In this document: positions 1-11,537 of the stretch, piece after piece
How positions within the stretch are numbered: the stretch's first letter is position 1
Layout: every line of letters begins with the position of its first letter
Assembly (NCBI GenBank): GCA_034440575.1
Contig: JAOTOL010001227.1
Coordinates: 335,343 to 399,342, forward strand
DNA from: Imbricaverruca yamaguchii
Lineage: Eukaryota; Arthropoda; Thecostraca; Neoverrucidae
Direction: 5' to 3'
DNA length: 64,000 nucleotides
Program-made: the position numbers and the translations under genes
The notes under the pieces: generated by a model
The model's input: only the letters and a program-made list of their open reading frames with translations
Database searches by the model: none
What the model was told of the DNA's origin: nothing

Positions 1-395
1 GTCTGGTTACCGCTGATCGCTGAGGAATACACGGTGCTGGCATCAAGGTTTTCCCTTCGTGAACTATAACAATATAGGTAGTTTCACCACCTGCAAATCC
101 GTTTCCACTCCCATGACGCAAATCATATGCACATGGGTGGTGGAATGGGCGTTCGAGGTCTGCTGATGCTAACCTATGTGCTGTAGCCTCAGTTGTCAGT
201 AGCCACTCACCTGTGTGCTGAGGTCGGCAGCTACTGATCTGGGAGGCCGAAGTCAGTAGACACTGACCTGTGTGCTGGGGGTCTGCGGGGTGCCGTTCAC
301 GCTGGTCTGGCTGTTGAGGCCTGGCCGCGTCTCCAGCGTGAGATGCTTGTGCTGTGAGCGGTCGGCCATGGCGCAGGCGGCGGTCGGAGCTGCGC
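1..395. other. No recognisable feature
   Basis: I see no coding exon, RNA gene or clear repeat here. Short phrases such as 'cactgacctgtgtgctg' occur twice near 205-275, which suggests weak local duplication. Confidence 0.5.
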
Positions 396-602
396 GTCAG
401 CCACTGCACATGCTACACACAGCAATCATGTCCCATAGGTCACCTCCTGAAATTACAGCGCCGAGTCAGCCACTGCACATGCTACACACAGCAATCATAT
501 CCCACAGGTCACCTCCTGAAATTTCAGCGCCGTGTCAGCCACTGCACATGCTGCACACAGCAATCATATCCCACAGGTCACCTCCTGAAATTACAGCTCC
601 AC
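396..602. repeat. Tandem repeat, three units of 69 bp
   Basis: Three copies begin with 'gtcagccactgcacatg' at 396, 465 and 534, giving a period of exactly 69 bp. They differ at only a few bases. Because 69 is a multiple of three, open frames run through the array and produce a 23-residue repeated peptide. I regard that peptide as a by-product of the period, not as a gene. Confidence 0.9.
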
Positions 603-792
603 GTTACCGCTTGGTCCGTGAATGGTTTCCTCCCGTCAGCGCACATTCCATCAACGAGGAGCATTTTTGCGCGAGAGGCTGTGCATGCACTCAGGGAGTG
701 TAGGTCATCTGTAAGCTAAAAGTGTTCATATTATCTTTTCTCGGCATGCTCCGGTGAAAAGACGATTGCGCAAAATACAGATACATGTATAC

Positions 793-849
<57 letters not shown>
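793..849. repeat. (TA)n-(TG)n compound microsatellite
   Basis: About seven TA dinucleotides are followed by about 22 TG dinucleotides. Confidence 0.97.
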
Positions 850-851
<2 letters not shown>

Positions 852-1439
852 ACCACATTGTGTTTGGCCTCTATAGCTATGTATATTTGTAGGCATATTG
901 CGTGTAGTTTTTGCATGGGAACTAATCATCTATTCATGTTCTTTGAAACATGATGGCATGTGCATCCGAAAACTATACCTATGTGTGGTTGATTGGCTTC
1001 CCATCTTGTGAGCTAAGTGGAAATCGGGTTCTTCAGCGGTAATTCCGAGCCATCATGGGCAGAGGTTCTTCAGCGGTAATTCAAGCTGCCCCAATAGGAG
1101 AGGTTTAAGGTAAGGAGTGCAGCAACTCAAGTTGTCAGTGAGGGAATGGGCATCTGAGATGAGGCGCGAATCCCAACTGCGGAGGAGTGGAATGTCATCA
1201 CTATGTTTGAAAGTAAGAGGGTAGAACTGAAGGAGAAGACTGGCCAATCTGCACCTAGGATAAGAAAGGAAGAGGAGCCTCAAGCGAGCCCCAGTGACTT
1301 GTTCGACAATGTTCATGTCGGGGAACATCGGCTGATTAAGATTTCATAAGACCGCGAATTCCTTCAGGCACAGCGGTATTCGGGGAGGAGGGGTTCCACA
1401 GTCGGTGTTGACAAAGTGCTAGTGGAAGAGGAGCAATCA

Positions 1440-2890
1440 GCGCGAGAGGAGACCCTTGAATTGACGTACTCATCAGACAGCAGTGATGAAGCCAATGCTC
1501 GGCAGTTGTTTGAGAGCGGTGCCACTGCGTCCACTCCGATTGTGCCGTGAGAGGAGCATTTATGCACCAGACCTGACTGCAGCACTGAGCCGCACCAACC
1601 TCAGTGACCGAATAGTAGTGCATGTGCAGCTGGCAGCAGCCTCAGCTCTAGATCACGACCCTCTCAGAGTTGGCCATCAACCAGTCGTCACCTGGACGAA
1701 CCCAACGGCAGGCAATTCAGAAGGAGATCTTGGAATCCTACGCTAGCGACAGAGACCTGATCTTTCACTGGGATGGAAAATTCCTTCCAGATAATGGCAA
1801 GAAAAAAATTGTCAGGGTTATTGACATTGTCACTGACACGAGGAACTGCTAAGCTTCTTGGTGTCCAGAAAATTCCAGTGGAAATTGGAATAGCAACTGC
1901 TACTGTTGTTATGCAGTGCCTCAATGAACGTGAGCAACCGACAAGGTGGTTAGCATGATCTTTGATACGTTTTTTTCAGTAACACCAGATCAGCATTTCA
2001 TGCATACACTCTTCTGCAGCAAGAGCAGCAACGCTCTTTTAGTTTGCATGTCGGCATCACATTCTGGAACTCGTAGAGGAAGGGGCATTCACAACGTGCT
2101 TTGGCCAGTCTTCTGGTCCTGACAGTCATCTTCAAACGTATCCAGTCAAATTGGAAGTTTACCGAGCAAGGCAAATTTGAGCCATTGATGCCTGATAACC
2201 TGGATCCCGTGTTTGATGATGCGTTTTTCAGTTGCAAGGAACAGGCTGTGCCATTCTGCGTACGGAAGCCAGAATCTGCTCAACCACGCGATGGCTACGG
2301 CGAACTTCTTGAGTTGGTCATTATTATTTTTGGCGAGCGTCCTCCAGGAGGATTCAAGTTCCTCATGCCAAGTGGCCTTCATCGTGCCGGGTGGGTGGCA
2401 CGTATGACCTATGAGATCAATATTTAGTTATTCCGAGCTGAGTTTCAAATGACTGCTGCGTAAGTCACTGGCCTGAAACGCTTTACATCACTCACTGGAA
2501 CATTGAACATCAAAGCATAGTTCGGTGCTCCGTCTGCCATCGCTGCTCCGGTCGGAGTCCTGACATTCTTAAAAGGACTGCTATCCTATCCGGATTCTGT
2601 TATTGCCAAGGTTGTCGGCAAGAAATGTGCCAATCACCCATGGTAGCTGAGTGAAGCGCTGGCCGGATCTGCTCTTTCACAACAAAAAGCCAATGTCGAC
2701 AAGACGGTCGCGGATTTTGTCACATCTGCCCAGAGACAGATCTTTGAGACATTGAACGTCAACATGGACTTACTATCCAATTACCGTGCCGGGTTTGAAG
2801 ATGACCTCTCCTTCCAGTCATTACAAATATTCCTGGGCGCAATTGCCGTCGAGAAAGCCTCCACCGAGCGTGGAGTAGATTGCAGTCAAT
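1440..2890 (+). pseudogene. Degraded transposon-type gene (DFHWDGK/ACRHH family)
   Basis: Fragments in shifting frames follow, in order, a protein family that is repeated in many invertebrate genomes and is presumably the product of a DNA transposon. Near 1575-1640 is a 'DLTAALSRTNLSDR' segment. Near 1770 is 'IFHWDGKFLPD', followed after a frameshift by 'LLGVQKIPVEIG'. At 2042-2110 another frame reads 'ACRHHILELVEEGAF' then 'SSGPD'. At 2300-2400 it reads 'RDGYGELLEL' and a 'MPSGLHRAGWVARM' segment, which resemble the family's 'RDDYRELLEL' and 'PGALHRARWMA' blocks. Several stops and frameshifts separate them, so the copy is dead. The family resemblance is from memory; I do not assign a superfamily and did not find terminal inverted repeats. 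Confidence 0.7.
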
Positions 2891-4035
2891 AACTACAATC
2901 AAGTCATGATAAAGGATGAGGATCTAGAGCATCCAGAGAGGCCAGCAGCAACGCCATCTAGAGAGGCCAGCAAATCTAGAGGCCACCTTTCGACCTGCTA
3001 GCGCGCAGTGTACACGAAGTTCTAGGATGACTGCCCGGAGCGATCGGTAGATATATGTGGATATATTAAATAGAGTATGATATATTACGTGAAGTATTAA
3101 AAAGTAGATGAGGGAGAGGGTCGCCGTATGCCCGTGGGCTCCTACTGCCCGCACGTGGATGCTCTGGCACAGCATGTATGTAATCGTGTACGGAATCGAC
3201 ATGGGGTGCACAGGCCACCATCACTTATATAGCCGCCGAGGCTGTTATCCAGCCTCTGAGAACGGCTGAGGGCCCCGCCAAGCATGCACGGACACCTACG
3301 AACATCTAGAGGCTCTCACGAATGGGCATTGTTGACATCAACGGATCCTTACGAACGATAAAAGAGAACACTATAGTTCTGGAATGGCTCTTCGGGCCGC
3401 ACGTCCATTGATTGTCTTTGTGTCGAGATATGAAACAACTTGCCCCTTACAAAATCGACGACCCTTCTAATGCATCTTTGTAAAATATAAATGTTGTCCG
3501 AATTCTTGCTTGGGTGGTTTTCTGAGCCAGTGTTATATTTCCAAGAACCAGCTCTAATACCACCTTTGACATCATGCATCTAGAGGCATGTTTATGCAGT
3601 TTATATTCCTTATTTATGGCGGTGTCATGTTTACTTGCAGTTTAGGGATGGAGAGGATCAGACGATCTGGCCCTCCAAAGAAGTTGTCTTAAAAAGGTTT
3701 ATTTTTAAAGAAAAAATATCCCTTTTCAAAATAAAACGGCCGAAATCATGGAGCATTACAACTTGTGTGAAGCAGCAATCCGCGAATTTACTCCCCTTTA
3801 CAGAGCAAATTCGTCGGCCCCGACCGAATTCTTAGTTTTCGTGCATATATTGTCGCCGTTGTCCTTAAAAGGAAGATTTCTTGCAATCTGTCATGTTATA
3901 TGCCATCAAGCTTCCATCTTGGGGTCATTTTACGGTCAGATTGTTTGAAGGCAAAAGATAGTTTGTCCCCTGCCATTCGGACCACTTGGTGGGGAGGGGA
4001 CGGTAATGGCCCCTGTGTCTCCTAGCATAGGTGTT
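2891..4035. other. No recognisable gene
   Basis: A 28-bp phrase around 'agagaggccagca' is duplicated near 2935-2985. Otherwise I see no exon, RNA gene or repeat. Confidence 0.5.
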
Positions 4036-4039
4036 GTAT

Positions 4040-4535
4040 TATGGAAATGATTGGGTTCAAAGTGCTAAAGGATTGATATAGGTGCAGGATGTGGCTGTTG
4101 GACGCTCGCACCGAAGGAGGGGTGGCGGGTGGCGGCATGAGCCTGCTTCTCCTTTTTTGTAATGCATTATCTCATACACGGGTGGGGATATTGTAATGCA
4201 ATCTTGTGACTTTATTTTTTATCGATAAGCACATCCTATGCAACACAAAATTTCAATATGCTAGTAAATATACGAATTTCTGGGGTCATATGTCTTGTTT
4301 TATGAAAATAGTCTGGGGAAGTGTTACGTGCTTGGTGTAGTTATAAGATATGGCTGTCTAACACATGCCCCGGAGTGGGAGGTATCGCCCTACCTATAAT
4401 GTTTCTTTTATGTTATCTTGTAAACGGGCGGCGATACTATAATACAATCTTGTAACTTTGTTGAAAATCGATAAACACATCTTATGCAATAGCAACCAAA
4501 GTTGGATAGTAAATATAGGAACTGCGGGGTACCAA
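4040..4535. repeat. Diverged tandem duplication, period about 245 bp
   Basis: The block around 4203 (cttgtgactttat, atcgataagcacatcctatg) matches the block around 4448 (cttgtaactttgt, atcgataaacacatcttatg). Flanking motifs such as 'gatatggctgt' and 'gggtgg.gata.tataat' follow in the same order. The two copies are roughly 75% alike by eye. No open frame is shared. Confidence 0.75.
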
Positions 4536-4921
4536 ATCGGCCAACCGGGCGCCGGTCGCCCAACGTTTAAGGTCACGATGGCTTCTCCAGTGTGATAGCT
4601 ACGGCGCGGTGTGGCGGCCCGTCTTAACCTTATTTAACCCTGAATGCATTAATCTAGGTGTCATGAAGTTTGTAGCGAAGCGAGTTACACTATATCTGTA
4701 ATCTATTCTTCAAATTTTGTGCTTATAGCTTCAGTCATATCTGAAATCTTGGGGTCAGAGGCAGAATCTACCCCTCCCCTCTCATGTGCGCAGTATGTGG
4801 GAGACCCTCCGGTTCGCGTCGCTTGGTTGCGTGTTTGCCACAGAAGGTTCGTATTGCACTTGCAATCCCAAACTTCAACACCGTATATTTCGTTCATGCA
4901 CATGCATGTATTCGTTCATGC

Positions 4922-4923
<2 letters not shown>

Positions 4924-4998
<75 letters not shown>
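4924..4998. repeat. (TA)n microsatellite
   Basis: About 37 TA units. The tract directly abuts the 3' tail of the CR1 fragment at 4999-5729, and a second (TA)n tract abuts its other end. Confidence 0.97.
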
Positions 4999-5001
<3 letters not shown>

Positions 5002-5726
5002 ACATAAAGACAAGAAGACATAAAAGATTAGTGCAACTATGAGCCACAAGGGACCTTCTTGGTTGCACTCTGCACACTCAACCAGTTGCCCACCAAATCC
5101 GTCGATCAGCCCCCCCCCCCCCCATGTAATACTAAAAAGCTAGTCCTCTATTCTTATAATGATGGGCTATGCTGTTTTTAAAGATGTTCAATTCGCTGCT
5201 ACTGACAATGGTTTCTGGTAGCTGGTTCCAGTGTTCTACTAACCTGTTGGTGAAGAAAAACTGACCTAACCTTGTTCTGCTGTGGTTAACTAATTTTGAA
5301 TTCATGCCCTCTAACTGCATCATTTCTCTTAAAAATCAAACATTTCCCCAAGATATTCCTTCTCCAGGCCATGGGCAATTTAAAGACCTCGATGGGTTCT
5401 CCTCTCAGCCTTCTATATCTATGTGAAAACATATTCAATTTCTTCAATCTTTCCTCATATGCCAGGTTGCTTATACCATTGACCATTTTTGTAGCCCTCT
5501 TTTGTACTCTCTCTAAAAGCCGACAATCTTTTTCATAGCTAGGAGATCTAGCTTGGATGCAGTATTCCAAATGTGGCCTGACGTATGCACAGTAAAGCTT
5601 CTTGATGACTTCCTCACTTCTGTATGATACCTTCGTATTTATTGCCCCAAGCATTCTCAGTGCCTTCTTCCCGGCTTCCTTCGTCTGTTCTGATGTTCCC
5701 AATTTTGTGCTTGGAATAACACCTAA

Positions 5727-5729
<3 letters not shown>
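4999..5729 (-). mobile_element. 5'-truncated CR1-like LINE, RT C-terminus and 3' UTR (copy 1)
   Basis: On the - strand, 5702 to about 5132 encodes the end of a reverse transcriptase: VRPHLEYC, then LLERVQKRATKMVNGISNL, then YRRLRGEPIEVF and NRLVEHWNQLPE. A frameshift lies near 5300. The 3' UTR contains 'aaccaagaaggtcccttgtgg' and ends in repeats of TTATGTCT at 4999-5030. Copies at 33095-33845 and 44492-45086 belong to the same subfamily. Both ends abut (TA)n, so it inserted into a TA microsatellite. It cannot be autonomous. Confidence 0.9.

Positions 5730-5802
<73 letters not shown>
5730..5802. repeat. (TA)n microsatellite
   Basis: About 36 TA units, starting at the 5' breakpoint of the adjacent CR1 fragment. 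Confidence 0.97.
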
Positions 5803-5806
<4 letters not shown>

Positions 5807-5879
5807 TATATATAATACATAATTTTTATGCACCTCATATCTTAGGTTGAATATACTTTCAGATTGGCTACCATACCGA

Positions 5880-7020
5880 AACCCTGGCTCGGTGTTCTTT
5901 TCTTAGATCCGTTGCGTTTTTCTTCGGCAACGAATGTGTCTTAGGGTGACAGCCAATTTTTGTTAGGGGCCTGGCACATTCACAGACACCGGCTGTCGCT
6001 AGAGTTTTGTTGGTCTTTTTGTGCACCGATGAATATAGGTATCGTTCTTGAACATTCCGATGTGTTTATTTAATGCCCAGCCATTGTGTTCTTTTTAGGT
6101 ACAAGACGCCTTCTGCGAGCCCAGCCTGATTTTGAAGCTCTCATACTATCTCATCGCCGCAGTGTGCTTGGAGAGCCTCCGGTGTGTTTTTGTAGAGCTG
6201 CCGGTGTTTTATTTTGGGATGAAATATATGTTTGAAGGACCGCTAGAACATTGCCTTTTGTGAGACTCTGTGCGTTTTAAGGGCCTGGTGCCTTTTCGGC
6301 CTCCCGTTGTGCTCTTAGTGTCCGGCTGTGTTTATTTTGCGGTTCTGACGCAAATTTGCAGGACCCCAACGCGACTTTGCGGGCTCCCTAACGACTCTTC
6401 AGGCCTAAACGCGTGGTTATGGGAATCCGACGCCAGTGTTCTGCTCTCGACGCGAATTTGTTAGACCTCTTCGATTTTTTAAAGTCAAAATCTGGGCCCG
6501 ATTTTTTTTTGGCCTCCGGAACCATATTTTTGTGTCCTACCACGATATTTCAAGCTTCAGTTCGTTTTTTCTGTGTAAAATGTGAATCCTGAGTGATTTT
6601 CCTGGCTCCGACATTTTTTTAAATCACACCTTATTTTGGAGGGCTCCAACTTCATCTTTGTCCGATCACGATGCGAATATTGGGGCCACGCTGTGCATTT
6701 CTAGGCCCTCGACGCCAATTCTTGGGAGCCTCAACGGTAGTTTTTAATGCTATGACACAATTTTTGGGACTATCGACTGGAATTTTGCATCCCGAATACC
6801 ATATTTTGAGGGACTGCCAAGAGTTTGCCGGGCGTGGTGTACTCAGTTGAGCCACACGACGTGATTTAGTCGGGCCCCGGTGAAAATTTTCAGGTTTCGG
6901 CGTGAGTTTTCTGGGGACACCTTCATTTATTCGGAGCCAATATGCGAATTCCGAGGGCCCGATGCGAACTTGTAGGGCCCAACGCGAGTTTTGTGGATCC
7001 AGACAAGATTCTTGGGAGAA
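5880..7020 (-). repeat. Highly degenerate ~27-30 bp satellite (site A)
   Basis: The sequence is a drifting series of units of the form GGGCCC-TCGACGCGAATTTTTG: a G/C-rich block, then CGAYGCGAA, then a T-run. Examples start near 6405, 6450, 6665, 6703, 6890, 6945 and 6968. No two units are identical. The same unit in the opposite orientation fills 21852-22650, 32600-34680 (interrupted) and 61926-64000. Open frames through it show a roughly 9-residue rhythm, which I attribute to the repeat. Confidence 0.65.
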
Positions 7021-7029
7021 CATCCCATG

Positions 7030-7980
7030 CAGCAGCTCTACGTCCTAAAGTAAATTATAGGTGATCACATCTCAGCACTAATTCCTCATTAATTGACGCC
7101 TAAATGAATAGATGCGCGCGACTGAAAACAGATGCACCTAGCGCATATGGCTTCCATGCCTTGAAGTGCATCAAGCGCATGTGACCAACCACTGGACTGA
7201 TTCAAACCTGTCATGTGACACGTGTGCATGTTTTGCATGCGTGATTTCTCGTGTTTTGCAAGTGCCTTGGTGCACCGATGACGACAAATCTCCATTTGTG
7301 AACTCTGCACCGGTCCTGGATATGACCAACTATCATCCCCAGGGCCATTGGATGGCATGGGCTTTTGCAGGACTTCAAAATGCTGCTGGACATGTCTAGT
7401 TTTCACTTTTCTGGGTGAAAATGGCCAATGGATTTTAATTCAACACGCAACATTACTATGGAGCTGCTCTCGATTGTTATCCCGGGATTGGAACCGAGTT
7501 CAGCACGCAACATTGCCATGGCGTTGCACTCGATTGTCACCCTGGAATTTGAATCAAATTCAAGATATGGCGTTAAATATATACCGTGACGTATTGTGCA
7601 ACTGAGCTGGGATTATAGTATGAGCTCTCTTTGGCTATATATGCGACATGTGTGATCCAGGAATTGTCATGGGGTTGCACACAAGTGTCACTGATGCCTA
7701 ATAACTTTACCTACTCCCTGACGTTTGACATCTAACTTCAAAACGACAGGAGTAAGAAAGAGCGCCACATCCCCCAATGGGCATTCAGCTCCGAACAATT
7801 TTGGCTCACGCATAGTATTACAAGGGTTGGTGCATGGACAAGGTCACTTGAAATTGGTTGCAGTACCCAAAAATGGTTGATCGAAGCATACAATGATTCA
7901 TCAAAATAGTCAATTTGCACCACCCTTCAATGCACATGTGAGTTTCGCCAGGGTCCCTATTAAGCCAGCTTAGCTCACCT
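7030..7980. other. No recognisable gene
   Basis: Near 7440-7560 the phrase 'ttcaacacgcaacattactatgg' style unit (about 63 bp) recurs two to three times, ending in 'cactcgattgtcaccc'. No exon or RNA gene is apparent. Confidence 0.5.
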
Positions 7981-7984
7981 GCTG

Positions 7985-9000
7985 GATTAGTGCCGTCACG
8001 ACTCATGGAGGCCGTCACCTGCTGTGCTGGTGCCGCTGGGAGGCCGTCACGACTCACCTGCTGTGTTGGTGCCGCTGGGAGGCCGTCACGACTCACCTGC
8101 TTTGTTGGTGCCGCTGGGAGGCCGTCACGACTCACCTGCTGTGTTGGTGCCGCTGGGAGGCTGTCACCTGCTGTGTTGGTGCCGCCGGGAGGCCGTTACG
8201 ACTCACCTGCTACGTTAGTGTCGCTGGGAGACCGTCACCTGCTGTGTTGGTGCCGCTGGGAGGCCGTTATGACTCATCTGCTGTGTTGGTGCCGCTGGGA
8301 GGCCGTCACGACTCACCTGCTGTGCTGGTGTCGCTGGGAGGCCGTCACGACTCATCTGCTGTGTTGGTGCCGCTGGGAGGCTGTCACCTGCTGTGTTGGT
8401 GCCGCCGGGAGGCCGTTACGACTCACCTGTTGTGCTGGTGCCGCTGGGAGGCCGTCACGACTCACCTGCTACGTTAGTGTCGCTGGGAGGCCGTCACGAC
8501 TCATCTGCTGTGTAGGTGCCGCTGGGAGGCCGTCACCTGCTACGTTAGTGCCGCTGGGAGGACGTCACGACTCACCTGCTACGTTAGTGCCGCTGGGAGG
8601 CCGTCACGACTCACCTGCTGTGCTGGTGTCGCTGGGAGGCCGTCACGACTCATCTGCTGTGTAGGTGCCGCTGGGAGGCCGTCACGACTCATCTGCTGTG
8701 TTGGTGCTGCTGGGAGGCCGTCACCTGCTGTGTTGGTGCCGCTGGGAGGCCGGCATGACTCATCTGCTGTGCTGATGCCGCTGGGAGGCCGTTATGACTC
8801 ACCTGCTGTGTTGGTGTCGCTGGGAGGCCGTTACGACTCACCTGCTGTGCTGGTGCCGCTGGGAGGCCGTTACGACTCACCTGCTGTGCTGGTGTCGCTG
8901 GGAGGCCGTCACGACTCACCTGCTGTGCTGGTGCCGCTGGGAGGCCGTCACTTGCTACGTTAGTGCCGCTGGGAGGCCGTCACGACTGACCTGCTGTACT
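7985..9000. repeat. 39-bp GC-rich minisatellite, about 26 units
   Basis: The unit is built from 'gccgtcacgactcacctgct' followed by 'gtgttggtgccgctgggag'. Shorter 32-bp variants lack 'gactcac'. Units vary at fixed positions (tgtgctggtg, tacgttagtg; gccg/gccgttac), so higher-order ordering is visible. Long open frames on both strands arise because 39 is divisible by three. Confidence 0.95.
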
Positions 9001-9129
9001 GATGCCGCCGTGGGACTGCTGGGACGCCGCGCCGCTGGCGGCTGCAGTGACGTGGTGACCCCGGTGGCGGCCCCAGGCCGTCTGAGCCGGTCGGGCCGTC
9101 GGCGGCGCGCAGCCGAGCGCCTCAAGCCG

Positions 9130-9450
9130 ATGGCGGACCCATGTGCACCGCCGGCGGCGGACCCATGTGTGCCGGCGGCGGACCCATGTGTGCCGGCGGT
9201 GGACCCATGTGTACTGGCGGTGGACCCATGTGTACTGGCGGCGGACCCATGTGTACTGGCGGTGGACCCATGTGTACCGATGGTGAACCCATGTACACCG
9301 GTGGCAGACCCATGTGTGCCGATGGCGGACCCATGTGTACTGGTGGTGGGCCCATGTGTGACGACGGCAGGCCCATGTGTACTGGTGGTGGGCCCATGTG
9401 TGACGACGGCAGGCCCATGTGTGCTGACGACGACCCATGTGTGCCGGTGG
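9130..9450. repeat. 21-bp minisatellite, about 15 units
   Basis: The unit is 'gacccatgtgtactggcggtg' with variants (gtgccggcg, gtgacgacg). It starts about 130 bp after the 39-bp array. Open frames in several phases, for example repeats of MCTGGGP, are by-products of the 21-bp period. Confidence 0.95.
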
Positions 9451-9459
9451 CAGCGCATG

Positions 9460-9970
9460 GCACGCCTCGCCTGATGGAAACGACGCCCAGAGCTGTAATC
9501 ATTTTCCGCACGTCCACCGCAGTTTCATTTTAAACTGCTGCAGGGCCGCCAACACATGTGCACATCAGTATTCAGTATGCATTCAATGACCCCGAATTGT
9601 TGGCAGGTCGTAGCCAATGCCATACGCATGATTCGAAGGGTCGTAGTACTGTTGTCGGGGCAGGTCATTCCCCGCGGATGGGCTGGCGACAGCCATCATT
9701 TAGGTAGTATGGGCTCATATTCATCCGATATTACAGTAGACGGCAGGATTGAAAGCCAATTGTCACAGCTTAGACATTCGATAACGGCTTAGGAGCTAAG
9801 CATCGACGGAAATTGCAAATGAAGCGCTTTATCAAAAATCGCGGCTTATTGATTTGCGGTGGCAGTGCTGCCACCGTGCGGGAGGCTGTGGAACTGGGTC
9901 GGTGGGAGATGGTCGCCGGCGGACCAGCCGATCAATGTGAACTCTGGCAGCGACGCTCAACCCAGTCGAC
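9460..9970. other. No recognisable feature between minisatellites
   Basis: I found no exon, RNA gene or repeat unit in this 500-bp spacer. Confidence 0.5.
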
Positions 9971-9974
9971 CCAG

Positions 9975-10305
9975 CGCCCCCTGGCACCGGCCACGCTGGG
10001 TAACATCAGACCGACCCAGCGCCCCCTGGTATCGGCCACGCTGGGTAGCACCAGACCGACTCGGCGCCCCCTGGCATCGGCCACGCCGGGTAGCACCAGA
10101 CCGACTCGTCGACTCAGACACTGGCCATGCTGGGTACTACCCGGCCAACCTGCCGACCTCTTTTGAACGGTCTTCATCTCTTCACCGCCTTACCCGACCA
10201 GAGCTGCCAACTCAGACACTGGCCATGCTGGGCAGTACCCGGCCAATCTGCAGACACCCTCAGAACGGTCTTCATCTCTTCACCGCCTTATCCGACCAGA
10301 GCTCG
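9975..10305. repeat. 45-bp (x3) and 98-bp (x2) tandem repeats
   Basis: Three 45-bp units begin with 'cgccccctgg' at 9975, 10020 and 10065. They share 'acgctgggtagcaccagacc'. A pair of 98-bp units follows at 10112 and 10210, starting 'actcagacactggccatgctg' (minus its last base in some units) and containing 'aacggtcttcatctcttcac'. The two unit types share the core 'gctgggta.cacc.gacc', which suggests a common origin. The core 'tgctgggtactacccggcc' appears again at about 10738. Confidence 0.9.
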
Positions 10306-10735
10306 GCCGACCTATCACTTTGCCAGCGGTTCAGCTTCGCTTGGCCCGTCCATCTTCATATTGTGTCGCATTTCAGGAGCTGGCAGCTATTGATGATTGA
10401 TCTATCGTAATCCACCGTGCCCCAAGTTCTCCTCAATTCATTTGACCATCGCATTCGAATGGTCAATGGACCTCACTCAACGTCAACAAATGGTCAATGG
10501 GATAGGTTTGGCGGAATCTTAAATGTCACGAGAAATCTCCATTGAACGACTGCCGTTGATTTCGCCGCGCATCATGGCGTGTGCCTTCCCCACAAGATAC
10601 TGACGTCACAATAGACCATCTGACTGAGCAGACAGATCGCACACAACCGCCACGTCGTATCTCGCTCCACCAGACGGCCCCCGACATGCTGCACCTCCCA
10701 CACTTCAAAGCCAACTCTGGAAAACAACCATCGAT

Positions 10736-10820
10736 ATTGCTGGGTACTACCCGGCCAACGTACAACTCTCATGTTGTACGATGGTGGGGGGGGGGGGGCA
10801 ACGTACAACTCTCATGTCAT
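10736..10820. repeat. Short direct repeats around a G13 run
   Basis: 'caacgtacaactctcatgt' occurs at about 10756 and again at about 10799, on either side of a run of 13 G. The upstream 'tgctgggtactacccggcc' matches the 98-bp repeat at 10112. Confidence 0.8.
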
Positions 10821-10829
10821 ATTGGATGA

Positions 10830-11530
10830 CCTGAATGCCATTTCAGTTTCTGTATTGAAGCGAAACTGAAACGGCCTTTTGCATAGTAGCTATATCGGAG
10901 AATCGAGACATCCAAACTAGTCATGGTGCGTATGTGTACTTATCTTCATTGACTTCTTCCCCTTCTTTGATGTCGTCTGTGCTTTTGCGTACGACATTTT
11001 ATGTGCTTACGCGTTTTACATATTTTTCATGCGCACTTGATTTTGACCTCCATTTTGCGCTTTTATTTATGACTTCTTGCATAAAGGAAGGCGATGAAAG
11101 AGACCATTGTGTCGGCTTCATCTGATAATGGTGCCAATGCGATACAACACAAAGCAATAGACCCCACGCAGCGGCAACAAATGATCTCTCTCTCTCCACG
11201 CCAGAACCAGCCGTCAGTCGGTTTTCCGTCAGTTGGTTATGCTCTCATCGGAGGCCAGCTTACTAAACGTGGTCCAGCTAATGGTAACCGGGGCGGTGTC
11301 TGTCACAGTATCATTTCTGGATGCCAGAGTATCTTGGTCCAGGTAACGGTAATAAGAGCGGTGTCTGTCGTAGTGTTCTTGAAATCAGCGCTACAAGAAT
11401 TACCCTGCACGCCCTTTTTCTTCAATTTCTGAAATATATGACTGTTCCAATCAGATCATTTTTAATCTCATCACGTACCAAGGCCCAGAACTGTGCCTTC
11501 CAGCAGCTTCAGTTTATGGCGAAACATTGC
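10830..11530. other. No recognisable gene
   Basis: Two near-identical phrases around 'ggtaacgg..ag.gcggtgtctgtc' lie at about 11284 and 11343. No exon or RNA gene was recognised. Confidence 0.45.
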
Positions 11531-11537
11531 TACTTGG

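Noticed and set aside
7990..9533. Overlapping long open frames with repeated peptides
   Set aside because: The repeat periods (39 and 21 bp) are multiples of three, so all frames without a stop in one unit stay open on both strands. There is no domain, splice site or codon bias.
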